NCBI GenBank assembly: GCA_008694505.1
Contig: VZDJ01000063.1
Span: 3,389,063-3,453,062, forward strand
Source of the DNA: Cyanoderma ruficeps
Lineage: Eukaryota; Chordata; Aves; Passeriformes; Timaliidae
Length of the DNA stretch: 64,000 nucleotides
Direction of reading: 5' to 3'
The position numbers and the translations under genes were made by a program. The notes beneath the pieces are model-generated. The model was not told the origin of the DNA. It was given only the letters and a program-made list of their open reading frames with translations, and searched no databases. Numbering within the stretch: the stretch's first letter is position 1; every line of letters begins with the position of its first letter. Below are positions 47,552-60,146 of this stretch, piece after piece.

Positions 47552-47672
47552 TCTGATTCCACCCTGATTCCACCCTCTGATTCCTCCCTGATTCCACATT
47601 CTGATTCCATCCTTATTCCACCCTCTGAATCCACCGATTCCATGCTGATTCCACCCCCTGATTCCCCCCTCC
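47552..47672. repeat. CTGATTCCACC short tandem array
   Basis: About ten degenerate units of CTGATTCCACC type, 10-13 bp each. It opens a Pro/Ser-rich frame that is an artefact of the repeat. Confidence 0.9.
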
Positions 47673-50379
47673 AGGCCCCTGGGCTCGCTCTGGTTCCTGG
47701 CTCATCTTCCCTGAGCGTTCTGCATTTACATCGGAAGGAAACGGAGTTTTAGAGGAATTCCTTTGTTCAAACAAATCCCTCAGCGCCGCTGAGTGAAGGA
47801 GCCCCTTGCAGCTGCAACAGCACTTCCCTTTCACCTGGATTTCCTCTGTTTTCCATGTTCTGACCTTCTTTTGTGTTTGTTTGGGGCGTTTTGCTCAGAA
47901 CAAAAGGAACATCCACGTGCTCTGGCCTTGGTGCTGATGATTCTCTTTGACCCTGCTCTGCTGCAAACAAGGAAAGCAATAAAACCCGAACTTGTTCAAG
48001 GTGGAGTTCAACCATTTCGGGTCAAGCAGCAGCACCAGCCTGCCCATACTCCTTGTACCTTCCAAGGACACAGGATAAAGGTTTTAATCTTAATATGAGC
48101 CTGATTCTGGGGAGAAATCCAACAAAACCCGTAACTCACCCCCAGATTTCCTTGGGGGCCCTTTTTGTGGTGGTTTGGTCGTCCCTAAACCCAAAACTGT
48201 CTCTTTGCTTTCGGTGGGAATCCAGACCAAAGCTTTAGAGAGTTTTCTCTTTCCAGCCTCAGAATGTGAGCCGAGGCTGCAGAGTTATAAATGGAAAAAC
48301 AAAAAGGCATCCAGTTTGTAAAATCCATGAGTTAATATTGATTTTGGCCATCCCATGAATTGAAACAAGCCTCCAGTGCAGAAATCCTCCGAAGATGCCG
48401 TGTTCTCCTCTCCTCTTGACACGGCGCTTTATCGATCCCCATGTTTGTGCCACATGAATGATGGATTATCTCATATCAAACCTTGCAGTATTCATTTAAT
48501 GCCTTTGAATAAAACATTTCTCACAGATTAACAGAGCAGTTTTAAGTGAGCAACCATTTTCATCTGTTTTAAATTTTCATGGGTACTTTTCTGGAGAACA
48601 AGTACATTGTTAATAATTGAAGGGAACGAGACCTTGCTAATCTCTTTGTATTTTAATAAAGTCCTGTTGCACCCCATTCTTTTATTTTTAAAATGCCAGC
48701 ATTTATAAAAATTCCATACATTTGCTGCCCTCCCTTTGAAATGAATAATCCTGAGATTACATGAAAAGGGATTATTTATGTACCGGGGAAACTGGAATTT
48801 CATTGTGTCCAGAGAGCTCCAAATGTGGTTTGTGATGGATTGCATGGATGAGGGGAGGGAGGAACTTCTCACTGGAAGCAGAGAGGCTCTGGAAGAGCAA
48901 GGTTGGGAAGAGAGGAGGGTGGGGAAAGGAAGAAGCAGGAGTTTAGAGGAGAAAGAGCAGGGAAGTGGTTTGGTCACAGAGACAGATGGGGACAGCAAAG
49001 ACAAATGTGGGTAGGTAAACATGTAGATTTCGCACACAGATGAGTGCAGACAACTCTGTAATATTTATTTTCTTTTGTTCTCTGCTTCCATCCCTCCACC
49101 TGCCTCGCTATTCCACGAGTGCCTCTTTCTCCACTTCACCTTTTGTCTCCTGTCTCTCCCTGTCAATCCTTTTCCCTGCTGCAGCCTCCAACTCAAACCT
49201 CCTCTGCCCTTGCCCGGAGCTGCTCAAAGCTCGCTCTGACACGGTCCCGTTTCTCTTTTTCAAATACAATTGCTCCTTTACACACAGCCCCGGGATTACA
49301 TTTCAAAGGAGAACAGAAAACCCAATATGGACATGATTTCTTTTATCATTAGCAGGGCAGCAGCAGCCCCTGGAACTCTCGTCTCAAAAAATATTTTGTT
49401 CCAGCGAGTTTTCATTAAATTCTGCGGTCAGATAGGCAGTGTTTGCTGCAGGGATCTGTCCTGGAGGCTCCCAAACCTCTGTACATTAGTCATACATGGT
49501 CAGAACAGCGAGGGAGTGAAGAGGCTTTGGCAGCAGTAGTGAAAAAACCCAAATAAAAGCATTTTAGGTGCCCTCCTCGGAGGATGTTTGTGCACACGGA
49601 GACGGGGATTTTTTTCCTCTGTGTTTCCAACAGCTTTTCAGCTATTCCACTTTCAGTTCTGCATCTGCTAATTGCCTTTTCTTCTCTCTTTTGAAAGCTC
49701 TGTATTGAAAGGGTAGAAATCAAACCCTCATAAACGGAGATCTCTGCCTCCTCCAAGGATCCCTTTGGAAACGCCGCTTCTAAATTGCTTGTTGATACTT
49801 GACCATGAGTCACCTCTGCAGAAATCTTTGCCAGGTATTAAAATCATCGAAAAGATGCTGGAATGCTGAGATAAATGGATGTGTTAGTGGGAGGAGCAGA
49901 AATTGGACCGGGCAGCACAGCTTGTGTTTGGATAGACAACATTCTGTGTGAGTGATTTCAACCAACAAGTTGTGAAAACCTGTTGTGGGAAGGAGCTTAA
50001 AACAGCCCCGCACGAAATCTTCAGAGCAGAAAATCTCTCCTCACATTTTTAACCAAGTCGCTGCTTAGCTGTTTACTGATGAGCTCATGACAGGGGATGG
50101 AGAGAGGCAAAATTGGTGCCTGAGAGAGATTTTTTTAATGGAGCTGCTGTTACTGATCTGAGCAGGTCGAGCTTGATCTCAGCATTTAGGGCAGGACTTC
50201 TCACACCAAATGTTTCTGTCTGCTGGGAAAGGGAACAGCCGTGGATGAAGTGGCTGTAATCAGGTCCCTGGCACAGGGTGATGGTCACAGAAGGTGGGAT
50301 TGATGCCTTCAGTTTGAGCTTTGATGTATTTCAGGCTGAGGGTGATGTGAGCTCAGCTCAGCCCTTGGTGTGACACCGG
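47673..50379. other. Non-coding, partly AT-rich complex sequence
   Basis: No gene or dispersed repeat is recognised. The part from 48,450 to 48,790 is AT-rich and complex. The minus-strand frame of 169 codons at 48,528-49,037 has no domain. Confidence 0.45.
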
Positions 50380-50530
50380 CCACACAATCCCAAATTCACA
50401 GTCCCACAATCTCAAATTCACAGTCTCACAATCGCAAATTTACAGTCTCACAGTCCCAAATTCACAGCCACACAATCCCAAATTCAGCCACACAATCCCA
50501 AATTTGCAATCACACAATCTCAAATTCACT
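50380..50530. repeat. Minisatellite, about seven units of about 20 bp
   Basis: The unit is CACAATCCCAAATTCACAGT with variants (ATCTC, ATCGC, AATTTGCA). Seven units are countable. Confidence 0.95.
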
Positions 50531-50687
50531 CTTTTTTGTCCCGTCTTGTTGTTTTTTACAACTTTACAAAGTGAATTTTGCAGGTTAAATCTTTCCAACC
50601 CCCAGGCTGTTGTGGGCAGCGCTGTCCTGCTGGACACACAGTGCCAAGTTCACAAGCAGAAATATTCAAAGTATAAATATTTAAGTT

Positions 50688-50767
50688 TCTTTCTCTTCTC
50701 TTCTCTTCTCTTCTCTTCTCNCTCTTCTCCTTTCTTTTCCGTTTCCTTTTCCTTTTCCTTTTCTTCA
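50688..50767. repeat. (TCTTC)n and CCTTTT pyrimidine tract with one N
   Basis: TCTTC pentamers run to a single N at 50,721, followed by CTTTTC hexamer-like repeats. The N lies inside the repeat, so the true length is uncertain. Confidence 0.95.
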
Positions 50768-51647
50768 TACCAAGACAGCACAATCACACTTTCACCCACA
50801 GACCCCCCAGATGTGATATTCCCACAATCAGCCTTGCACAGGCCGACACAATCCCTCAGGATCATTAGATTTGTGTGAATTTTAGTGTATAATTCACTGC
50901 AGACAGGTGAAATTATCCAGGCCACCCCTCTCTGCTCCCCACACCCACTGCCAGTGCAGAGACCACGGAAAACACGATTTTATTTTAACTTTACTTGAGG
51001 TGCTCTAAATTAATGAGCTGAACTTCAGGATCAGCAGAGCAGCTGTGGGAATGTTTGGAAACCGTGTTACACTGAAGGTCTGTTACTTTTTAATATCCCC
51101 CCTCTGTCCCCAGGTGTATTTTCAGATATGATCTCCGGGTGAGAGCCGAGCCAGCTGTAACCCTGACAACAGTGTCCCAGGTGGCGATCAGCAAAATGGG
51201 CTAATGGAATGACGCTGAGCCCGAGGCAGTGCTCTGCAGAGCTCTGTGGGACCCGCCAGCAACTTGATTTCAGTCAAAAACGCCGAGTGAGTGTCACACT
51301 GACCACTGTGATCCCACACCTGGAGATGCTGGAAGGGACTGGCACGTGGACAGTAAAGGAGAGACAGCCCAGCGTGGCACTGTGTGTCTGGGGGATCTTC
51401 CCGGGATTAGAGGAATTGGATTTATTTATCCACATTCAACTCTTTGAGGGCCTTGATTAACTTAGAGACATGACTGCTCGTTACCAGTATCTCTCAGCAG
51501 GGTCAGAACACGTGGCTGGGTGTTTGTAGGGTTTTGTGAGGCTCCCTGAGGAGGGACAGGATTGTCCTTGCCTTTTCCCTGCTGGAATGCTCACCCAGGC
51601 TGATATTTAAACCTCATCTCGCAGGTCATGCACGGGCTGGGGGTGAC
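50768..51647. other. Non-coding, no recognised element
   Basis: Nothing is recognised here. Confidence 0.5.
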
Positions 51648-51970
51648 CACAGAATCCCAGACTGGTTTGGGCTGGGGGGGACCTTAAAGCTCATCTGGTT
51701 CCAAATTCCACTGTCCCAGGGTGCTCCAACCTGGCCTTGGACACTCCCAGGGATCCAGGGGCAGCCACAGCTTCTCTGGGCACCCTGTGTCAGGGCCTGC
51801 CCACCCTCACAGGGAGGAATTATTTTCTAATATCCAATCTAAACCTGCTCTCTGTCAGGTCGAACCCATCCTCCCTTGTCCTGTAACAGTCAGGTAAAAC
51901 ATCCCTGTCCACCTTTGCTGCCTGTCCCCTTTGTGGGAGCATCCCTGGGGACAGCAGGGCTGCACTAAAG
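51648..51970 (-). mobile_element. CR1 retrotransposon 3' fragment, about 320 bp
   Basis: On the plus strand the complement of a CR1 3' end can be followed: CACAGAATCCCAG, TGGTTTGGGCTGG, ACCTTAAAGCTCATC, CCAACCTGGCCTTGGACACT, CTTCTCTGGGCACC, CTAATATCCAATCTAAACCT, CCCTTGTCCTGTAAC. The 3' tip is at the left. The right end is approximate. No reading frame survives. Confidence 0.92.
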
Positions 51971-52199
51971 GGCCACCACACCTCTGACAGGACACTGTGA
52001 GGGAGTGTGCCTCCATGAAAAGGTCTGATAACAATCAGGAAAAAAGTTCAGATACAACAGTTAAGAGTATTTCAGAGGACAAGCATAATTAATGACTATT
52101 AATAATAAGACATTTGAAGTTGGATGATTATCAATCACTAAAATACTGTACAATCACCCCGGAGTCTGCAACAGCTGACAAACTTCTTTCCAGTGCTAT
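51971..52199. other. Non-coding spacer
   Basis: Nothing is recognised here. The sequence from about 52,020 is AT-rich. Confidence 0.5.
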
Positions 52200-52532
52200 T
52201 GTCGCTCTAGGACATGAAAGAAAAACTCCAAATATTTCAGAAGGCAAAGAGCATAGAAAAAAGGCTTTATTGTTTAATTCTTGCTACCTTTTATAAGGTG
52301 TTCCCATACAGACTGAACATGGTTGGGGAATAGGAACGACACCTCTCTGATCCCACTGGTTAAACTGGAGAAACAGCAAAACACCACCTGGAGAAAGATT
52401 GCTCTGAGAAAGGAGAGTTGTTTGCCGAGATTGTTTTGAGGAGAAACTTTCTTGAGGAATTTTTCCTTGGGAAAAAGTTATCAGCTGCTTAGCAGGGTAA
52501 AATCTCTCAGACCCAGAAATATCAGGCCCACA
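52200..52532 (-). mobile_element. LTR-like repeat, copy 1 of a pair
   Basis: Read on the minus strand it starts TGTGGGCCTG and ends GAGCGACA. It carries TTATAAAAGG and then AATAAAGCC, so it has the order TATA box then poly(A) signal of an LTR. The last 150 bp (plus-strand 52,205-52,355) match 59,929-60,080. I found no clear target-site duplication, so the ends are approximate. Confidence 0.75.
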
Positions 52533-53364
52533 GGCCGTCACTCAATTTTGGGAGCCTGTTCCAGGGCCTCAGGTCAAATGCCTGTCTGAGGGTCAGTGCC
52601 TGTCAGCACAGGAAGCCCAAAATCTCAGTTTCCAGAATTCCAACAGGACACAAGCAGCAGAGGTTTGAATGATCCAGCCCACACGGAGAAAAGGCACAAT
52701 TATCTGTAGGAATAAAAACAGGAATTAAAATGTTGCTAAAAACAGGCCTGAGGAGCTGGTTGAGGCCTTCCCACCCGTGGAGGCTCTGGTAAAGCACCCA
52801 GAGCTGTGTTCCCAGGGCTGGCTGAGAGCTCTGGCTGCTGGGGAGTGTGGGAGGCTGGGATTCAGCCCCCACAAGGGCTTGGATTCCTGCAGGCTCTGAC
52901 TCAGCCCGGCTGCACTGAGAGGGGGAGGTTGGAAGCAGGAAAAAAAAAATCATCTGTGAGCAGGGAGGGCCGTGGGCATTCTGTCATGAACCTCTGAGTC
53001 TTTCTTTGGCACCCCTAGCAAGGGCAAAAATAATGAGCAAAAATAATGACCAGGATTGTTTCTGTTCACAGACCACCTCAACCACCTGTTTTAGGGAGAA
53101 ATTAAATAATTCAGGTGCTCCTGCAGTCCTGGACTGACTCTTGCTCTCACCAGGGCTGTGCCTGGGGGCAGGATGGTTGGTTGAAGCTCCTCTTCCTCAC
53201 TGCACCCAGGACATCAGAGCTGGGACAGGTCTGGACACTAGAAAAGGACAACTGGAGCAGCAGCAGGAAGATGCTGCTGGTGGGGAGCTGTGGGCAATGG
53301 ATTTGTAGAGGATTCCCAAAGCCTGACACGAGGCTCACAGTTTTGTGCATCTGTGTGCAAACCC
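52533..53364. other. Non-coding, no recognised element
   Basis: Nothing is recognised here. Confidence 0.5.
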
Positions 53365-53739
53365 TGAGATAAAAAATGCTGATTTAGAGAGGCCATGGGA
53401 TAGGACAGACATTGCTGAGAGAGAAATGAAACTGGAAACAAATTTCAAATGATGGCCTTGCAAACAGACCAGATATTTTGGAGACGTAGAACTGTGAAAG
53501 ATGAATTGTAGCAAGACCCACGTGGGGTATTTTAATAGATGGTTGGCTTGGAAGCAAGCATTAGCAGCATTGTGTGGCAAAAGCTGATAGGCCAAAAAAC
53601 GCTTATAATGGATTGTAATTAGGAAATAGTTTGGCTGCTGATTGTGATGGCGTGAATTGTAACATCCCATGAGACTGAAAATGGAATAAAAGTTTTTAAA
53701 TCACCTCTCAGGAGCCCCATCTCTGGGTCAGAAAAAGGG
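53365..53739 (+). mobile_element. Unclassified dispersed repeat, copy 2
   Basis: The part from about 53,583 to 53,739 matches 41,323-41,487 closely. The left limit is set at a TGAGATAAAAAATGC start because the sequence from there has the texture of an LTR, but only the right half is supported by a second copy. A GGAATAAAAG signal lies near 53,683. Confidence 0.65.
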
Positions 53740-55489
53740 ATAATCCAATGGGGAGTGATGGGAAGAGCTCTGGGATAAACAGGGAGCCTGGAGCCGTGCG
53801 AGGAAATTGCCAAGTGCGAGCCCAGGCTGGTGCAAGCCTGGAGCATCCATCAGTTTATCCCAGGTAATTCCAGCAGACACTCCCAGCCTTGTCCCTGTGG
53901 GAGAGCAGGGACCAGGAGAACCTCGCAGCTGCAGAGCTCTGTCCTGCACACAACTTCAGCCCTGGGGGACGTTTGTGTGCTGCTGATCCCTCAGCTGTGA
54001 CAACTCCAGGAATGCTCTGGGTCTGACCGTGGTGATGGTGACCATTGCCCCTCAAACTGGGAATTTGCAATGCCCAGCGTGGAAAATGCTTTGAGATTCC
54101 ATTCCAAGGTCCGGCAGTGGAAAGGGTTTGGGGGTGAAAAGTCAGGATGGGGATGAAGGCAGCCAGGTGTAGGGGTGGCTGTGGGGTTGATGGTGTGATT
54201 TTGGCCAGGCGCTCTGGGTGATGTGTGACATTTCAGAGAGCTGGGAAAAGGCAGAAAGCAGCCCGGGCTCATTAATCCCAACAAAGGGCAAGGCATACAG
54301 CTGCCAGCTCCTGCTCTTTCCTTCAGCTTATTGTCTGAGGGCGTCTGCACCATAAACAGCTCCACAAATTGCAAAACAAATGGAGCTCTCAAATATTAAA
54401 GGGTTGAACAGTAGGTAACAAAGTGTGGGAGCAAAGCTCTGTGGCACAGACACTTCCAGGTCGTGCAGAGCTGTACCCAGGGCCGTGCCTAAACTAAGCT
54501 CAAGCTAAGCCTAACCCCAGGCTGTGCCCAGAGTAAAACCTGCCAGGAGGAGCTCCACAGGCAGGCACCAGCCTGGGGAAGCAGCTGACAGGGCAGAGCA
54601 CGGCCAGCAGTGATGGGCCGGACTTGCAGAGGCGCCAAATCATCTCTCCAGGCTATTCCAGTTCAGGCACTGGGGAGCAAAGCCAGGCTCCCTCACAAAA
54701 GCCTGGATAGGGATGATAATTCATCCAGGGGAGCTCTCCCTCCCTCTTCTCATGGCCAGTCTGTTGGCCCACACAGAATATTAAAAGAAGACTATTCAGG
54801 TATGAATTTATTTTTAAAAGTGGAACAGCCTGTTCCTCTTTGTGGAAAGGTCCTTTTTTGAATGCCCTGAACAAAAAAAGATCCAAAATCACCTGTGGAT
54901 CCTGGAGACAGCTCTCCCACTTGGAAGAGCTTGGTTTCTTTCTTGCTGTGTAATTCAAACTGGGAAAACACGAATGTTGCTCTGCCAAGGATGATTTAAT
55001 ATTTTACAAGCCTGCTCTGAGTTTTTATCAAAGTGAAGAGCAACCTGGGAGTTCCTATTTAATATCCTGCCCCAGGACTGTGCCACGCTGAGTCTTGAGG
55101 TGTGGATGTGATGCTGGATGGAGATTTGGGTGCTCCACATCCCCTGGGGTTTGAGTCCATGCTTGGGGTGGTCAGAAGAGGGGATGTGACAGTCTGGCTG
55201 AGTGCACAGAGGGAAGGAGGTGCCAAAGTCCAGCTGTTCTCATTTTGAGCTAATTCAGTGCAAATCTGGGGATTAGGAGTGTGAGCAGAGGAGCCCTGAG
55301 GCCTTCCCAGCTCAGGAATGCTCCCCTCTGTGGGTGTGCCTGCTCTTGTCCTGCCAGCACGGAGAGACTCCTGCTCTGCTCCAAGGACCAGCCTCAAAAC
55401 TGTGGACTCGATATTTTCTGAGCCTGAGAATTGCTGAGCTCTTCCCAAGGGGAACTTTTCATCAGTTTTTCTTTTTCCCAACACAACCC
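53740..55489. other. Non-coding, no recognised element
   Basis: No gene or dispersed repeat is recognised. Overlapping open frames show no domain. Confidence 0.5.
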
Positions 55490-55685
55490 TGTGTAAACAA
55501 TGTTCCTTTCCCATAACAACAGGTGTTGTTTGCTGTTCCTGAGCCAATGGAGAGGTGTCAGCCCTATGGACCAATAATGTGACTTTTAGGGCAGCGTGTT
55601 ATAAAAGGGCTGAATGAATTGTAAATAAAACCTTCTGATTTCTGACTGGAGTCAAGCATTTTATTTCGTGTCTTATTGTGATACA
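55490..55685 (+). mobile_element. Probable LTR with CCAAT, TATA and poly(A) sites
   Basis: Two CCAAT boxes (near 55,544 and 55,571), a TTATAAAAGGG box at 55,599 and AATAAAA at 55,624 lie in the order of an LTR. After that, ACCTTCTGATT, CTGACTGGAGTCAA and TTTATTTCGTGTC are shared with 56,786-56,856. The start is approximate and no target-site duplication was found. Confidence 0.75.
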
Positions 55686-56785
55686 AAACCATCTCCAACC
55701 ATCCTGGTGCTGCAAACTTCAGGACTTTCCTGCTACATGAGCCCTGAATTCATCCCCTGCTGGTGTTTGACAGCTCCGCCGGCTCCAGCACCACCGGGAT
55801 CTTCCCTGAGGCTGGAGAATCTCCATGGAGACCCCTGACATGCCTGTGCACCCTTGGCCCGGGCATTAATCCTGTTGCAATGTACCACGAAGTCAGCTTT
55901 AGCTGGGAGGAGAGATCAAATAAATATGAAAACTGCTCCCAGAGGAGGTAAATATTCGCTAGACAAGCAGAAAGAAAAGCAATAATATACCGTGTAAGCT
56001 CCTGCCTTTTATTAGCTCAGCTCCCTTTTCTCCCCTTGTAAAGGCAGTGTTGTGTTGTTATATTAATCTTCACTGTGAAGCAAATTAAAGCAGGGACAGT
56101 TGTCAGAGCGTTATTAAGAACATCTGTTTAATTAGGGCTGCCTTTGCAGCCGTTTGAGGGGGAAGTGGAGCAGCCCTGCTCATCCCCTCCTGCCTCACTC
56201 CCCCTGCCCCAGCAAGGAGCTGTGGTGAATCCAGGAGCACCTGGAGCCTTCATCACCTCCCCTTGCTCTGCTCACAGCTCTCCCTGCTCATCCCGGGAAG
56301 GAAGGAGGAGCAGGCAGCGAGGTTTGGCTGTCCTGGGGTTTTTTAGCGATCTCTGCCTGGAGAGCCTCCATCCCTGCTTCCTTCCCCACAGAAAATAATT
56401 TGAAATTCTGTAAAGAGACCATGAACAACTATTAATTATCATTAGCAATTTGCCATTCCAGGCCAGGCTTTCATCTGGGAATCTCAGAGCAGTTTTACAA
56501 ATGCTAATTAATTGAGACTACTTCATGAGGAAGTCTGTTAAGCTCATTTTCCAGGGGTAAATCAAGGCTGAGAGATAGGCAGCCACTTGCTGGACTCCAA
56601 GGTGGTGCTGCCAGTGGAACCAAGGCCTTCCCAGACAAAAATTGTGGGTTTCAACCACATTCTCCCCCTTTCCCTTCATCCCCTGACGCTTGGCACAAGG
56701 CCACGGCCTGGAGGTGACAGAAACAGCTGCCAAAGCTTTGGCCTTGCCCATTTCTTTGTGCTCACGAGATTAGGCTCACGAATAG
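55686..56785. other. Non-coding, AT-rich complex block
   Basis: No gene is recognised. The part at 55,940-56,140 is AT-rich and complex, with CGTGTAAGCTCCTGCC and TTATTAAGAAC motifs, and looks single-copy. Confidence 0.45.
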
Positions 56786-56856
56786 CGATAAAACCTTCTG
56801 ATTCCTACTGCCTCCTGACTGGAGTCAAACATCTTTATTTCGTGTCCTATTGCGAC
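56786..56856 (+). mobile_element. 3' fragment of the 55.5-kb LTR family
   Basis: GATAAAACCTTCTGATTCC, then CTGACTGGAGTCAAACATC and TTTATTTCGTGTCCTATTGC, match the end of the LTR at 55,490. Only the last 70 bp are present; the promoter part is missing. Confidence 0.82.
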
Positions 56857-58590
56857 AAAGCACTGAGAGAAACAGAACTGACTTCTCCCCAGCAGCCGTT
56901 TCTCTTCTCCATGCCCTGCCCGTGCCATCAGGTGCTTTTGGAAATTAGGAATTTCAATGGAGTCAGGCCTTGCTCTCCATTTAGCAGCGACCATTTTCCC
57001 CTGGGAGTACATTCCCTGGAAGCTCTGCCTGTTCAGTCACATAAATTATCCCCAGGCTCAGGTTATCTGGCGAGTTAATCAGGTTTAGAGCTGTGTCAGG
57101 TCACTCAGAAGTTCAAAGCTGTCCAAGCCTACCTGTGAATCCAAATTCCAGCGAGCGGTGGGAGATGTTGTAGCAGAAGCTGTTTTACATGCTAGAAATA
57201 GCAAAAAAAACCCCAAAAAAACCCCAAAAAACGACCCATAAATCCTCAACTTACAAGTGCTTTGAAATATAAAGAGTTCTGAGATAGTCTAAAAAATCTG
57301 GACTCTGAATATTTAAGGCTTTCCCATCATTATGAGCATTAACCATATAATTAGGTATTATCTGAGAATTATCCATAAATGCTCATCACAACATGATATT
57401 TGCTAAGTAATAATTAGGCCGTGAAAGGAGCTCAAACAATACCTTTGTCTAGAAAATTAAAAGCCCTGCCTTGGGTTTATTCAGCACCATGCTGAGGGGG
57501 TAATAGGGTTTAAAATTGCAGTAAATTGCAGTTAGACCAAATCTCAGCCCCCTCAAGTGTAAGGAAGCTACAGAGGGAGAGAGAATCAGGGATCTTTTCC
57601 TAAAAAAAAAGAGGCAGGACAAGGCACCAGGTCTATTCACAGGAGCAGCACCTGGGCACCACAACCCCTTCCACATTTTCCTCTCAGCTGAAATCCCCAT
57701 TTTCCAACCTCAGGCTCTCCTCAGCAGTTCAGGATTCTTCTCCTTTAACTTGGGTTGGGTGGAATGAGAGTTCCCGAGACTGGAAATGATTTCCAAGGGG
57801 ATAAGAGTTAATTTTGCTTTGGTTTGCAACGTTTCAAAACTGCCCCGATGAGCACAGCAGAATCTGCTGTATTAATTTATCATCATTAGAGATTTTTGGG
57901 CTGACCTTAAGGAAGACAAACATGCAAATTGCTTTGAGTTCCTTATTTCCATTAGATTCAGTCCAGAATCACAGGCCACAAGAACATTTGGGCCAAACTT
58001 TTGCTGCACGGGATTAAATACTGAGCGTCCCTGTAGCACAAAAGTCAAATTCTGGCATCCTGTCTGCAACCCAGGCCGCACTAAAAGCTTCCTGTGTCCT
58101 AACGGCTGCCACTTTATGGCATTTTCAGGAATAAAAGTAGCATTGGACCTCTGGAAATGGAAAAGGACAAGAGTTTGCTGCTGATGGGAGGCGTCCTCAC
58201 TCCTCTCCTCACTTTTCTATATTTCCATTTTATTCTCACTTCGATTTCCTCCCGTGCAGCCAAAGCTTTCAAAGGATATTTCGGTGCATTTGGTGCAATG
58301 ATTTTATTTTTTGCTGTCTGTTGGTTCCTTGCAGAGGGACTGTAAAGGAGGAGCAGCAATACCAGAGGGAGCTACAGCCCTTGGCATGATCCACCCTGTG
58401 CAGCAGCTGAGACGTCCTGGAATCCTCCTGCCTGGAATGTTTTCCTGGGTAAAGGGGACCATTCCTGGTCACTGTGGTTTGAATTGTGATTTTCCATGGA
58501 TGAGATCCAGCTCTCATCCTGCCTCCTGCTTGACGGCTCCTTGAGGAGCTTCTCGGGGGGAAGGAAAAGACATTTTCCAGCAGAGATGTC
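56857..58590. other. Non-coding, with an AT-rich complex block
   Basis: No gene is recognised. The block at 57,240-57,430 is AT-rich with several TAATTA-like sites. An A/C run lies at 57,205-57,232. A 62-codon plus-strand frame at 58,157-58,345 encodes a hydrophobic peptide but has no other support. Confidence 0.45.
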
Positions 58591-58941
58591 TGACGCTGTT
58601 TTACACCACAACGACACAGACCCTGAGATTCACAAGGCTGAAAATGACTCCTTGATTTTTGGGATGTGTCTCCCTTTTATACTATTTTACACAGACCAAT
58701 TTGATTGGTGAAACAAAGACAAACCTCTTCGCTCACATTGGTCAGAGCAGAGGGACATCAAGAAGGAGTCCCTCCTAGGGAAAGGAATGAATAACAAAGG
58801 TACAGTTACAAAAACATTTCTCTTGTTTACAGAAAATTCCCTGGGAAAAGAATTTCAAAATTCTAAGAATTTTGAAGAATTTCAAATTTCAAAGAATTTC
58901 AAAAGAAAACCAAAACATCTCAGGCACGAACCAGGGCTACA
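58591..58941 (-). mobile_element. Solo LTR, 305-bp family, copy 11 (internal expansion)
   Basis: On the plus strand it runs from TGACGCTG to GGCTACA. The flanks GATGTC and GGTGTC match at 5 of 6 positions. It is 351 bp long because about 45 bp of AATTTCAAA/GAATTT-type repeats were added at 58,850-58,908. Elsewhere it is well preserved. Confidence 0.95.
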
Positions 58942-59921
58942 GGTGTCCATGGAAATCCAGGTTTTGTGAGCTTTAAACGCTTCCACCCACAGATCAGAGC
59001 TGATGAAAGGTGGTGGCGTGGCAGCTGGAACCCTCTGCAGGAGGGGAACAAATGCTCACTCCACACCTTGAACCATCAGGATGCCTCAAAGCTCCCACTC
59101 TGGGCTCTGCAGCTGAGCAATTGCTCCCATTTCCAGCAAAACAGTGGAGGGGAGTAGGAATTTCTGGCTGTAGAGACCTCTCTGTTCACACTGGGATTGA
59201 TGCTCAGCAAATTCAGTTTGTGCCATTACCCCACTGCTACCAGCCAGTGCCAGTCTGGGTTTATTCAGGGCTGGGACCTGTTTTTTCTCCAGCTTGGAGG
59301 AGGTGACATTTGGGAGTCTGGAATCTGGGAGGCTGTGAAATTTCCCTGCCATTAGGGAATAACAGGGCTGAGGGAAGAAGTTTGAAATAGTCTGAAAGAG
59401 GAAAAAAAAAAGCGTTTGAGAGCATCGGCGGTGTTTAAATCTGAGCAGAAAGTGCAATATAAAGATCTCGAACACATGTAAATGTGTTTTTAATAAAGTT
59501 CCCCTCTCAGCCTCTTTATTGTAGGTTTTAAATGCTAATGGGCAGAGAGGACAAAGGAGGTGACTTCAACCTGCCACTGCCTGGTGAACTCGGGGTTTTT
59601 ATGTCAGCAGTCCTCTGCCCAGAAGGGATTGTAAAGAAAATGTGTTTCTGTGCTGTGATCCATGAAGGATCTGTGCTGTGCTTGTTCCCTTCACGGAGGT
59701 AAACATCTCCGCGCTGAGGACATGGGATTTAAGGACAGTGCCGTGCTGATAACACTAAAATCGGGTTAAAAGTCTTGTTGTGAGGATATTTAGGAAGCCC
59801 AGTCCTTGTTCAGTCACACAGCCAGAGAGGCTCGGGCTGTTCAGGTCTTCATCCTGCCCAGGATCTGGAGAGGAGCCTGCAAGTGAAATCACAGTTCATA
59901 AAGGACCTCACAGCTGTGAGC
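58942..59921. other. Non-coding, no recognised element
   Basis: Nothing is recognised here apart from a small hairpin sequence at about 59,472-59,487 (ACACAT, GTAA, ATGTGT). Confidence 0.5.
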
Positions 59922-60146
59922 TGTTCCCTGTAGGACATGAAAGTCTCCAAATATTTCAGAAGGCAAAAAGTATAGAAAAAGAAGGCGTTATTGTTTAAAT
60001 TCTTACTAGCTTTTATAAGGTGTTCCCATACAGATTTAACATGGTTGGGAATAGGAAGGACACCTCTCCAATGCCATTGGGGTGGTTTGACCTTGGTTCC
60101 TGATTTCCACTGGGACAAAAGCACAAGGATCCCCCTCATCAGGCCC
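59922..60146 (-). mobile_element. LTR-like repeat, copy 2 of a pair (internally deleted)
   Basis: TAGGACATGAAAG, CCAAATATTTCAGAAGGCAA, TTATTGTTTAAATTCTTACT, TTTTATAAGGTGTTCCCATA and GGAATAGGAAGGACACCTC match 52,205-52,355. The upstream part of the LTR (right side on the plus strand) is mostly deleted, and only a CAGGCCCCAC-like tip remains. Ends are approximate. Confidence 0.75.

Noticed and set aside
50380..50530. Regular short repeats considered as a CRISPR array
   Set aside because: Units are contiguous about 20-bp repeats without unique spacers, in a vertebrate-type genome; it is a minisatellite.
58157..58345. 62-codon hydrophobic peptide resembling a small membrane protein
   Set aside because: Hydrophobic runs are common in T-rich DNA; it lacks any recognisable family and a minus-strand frame overlaps it.
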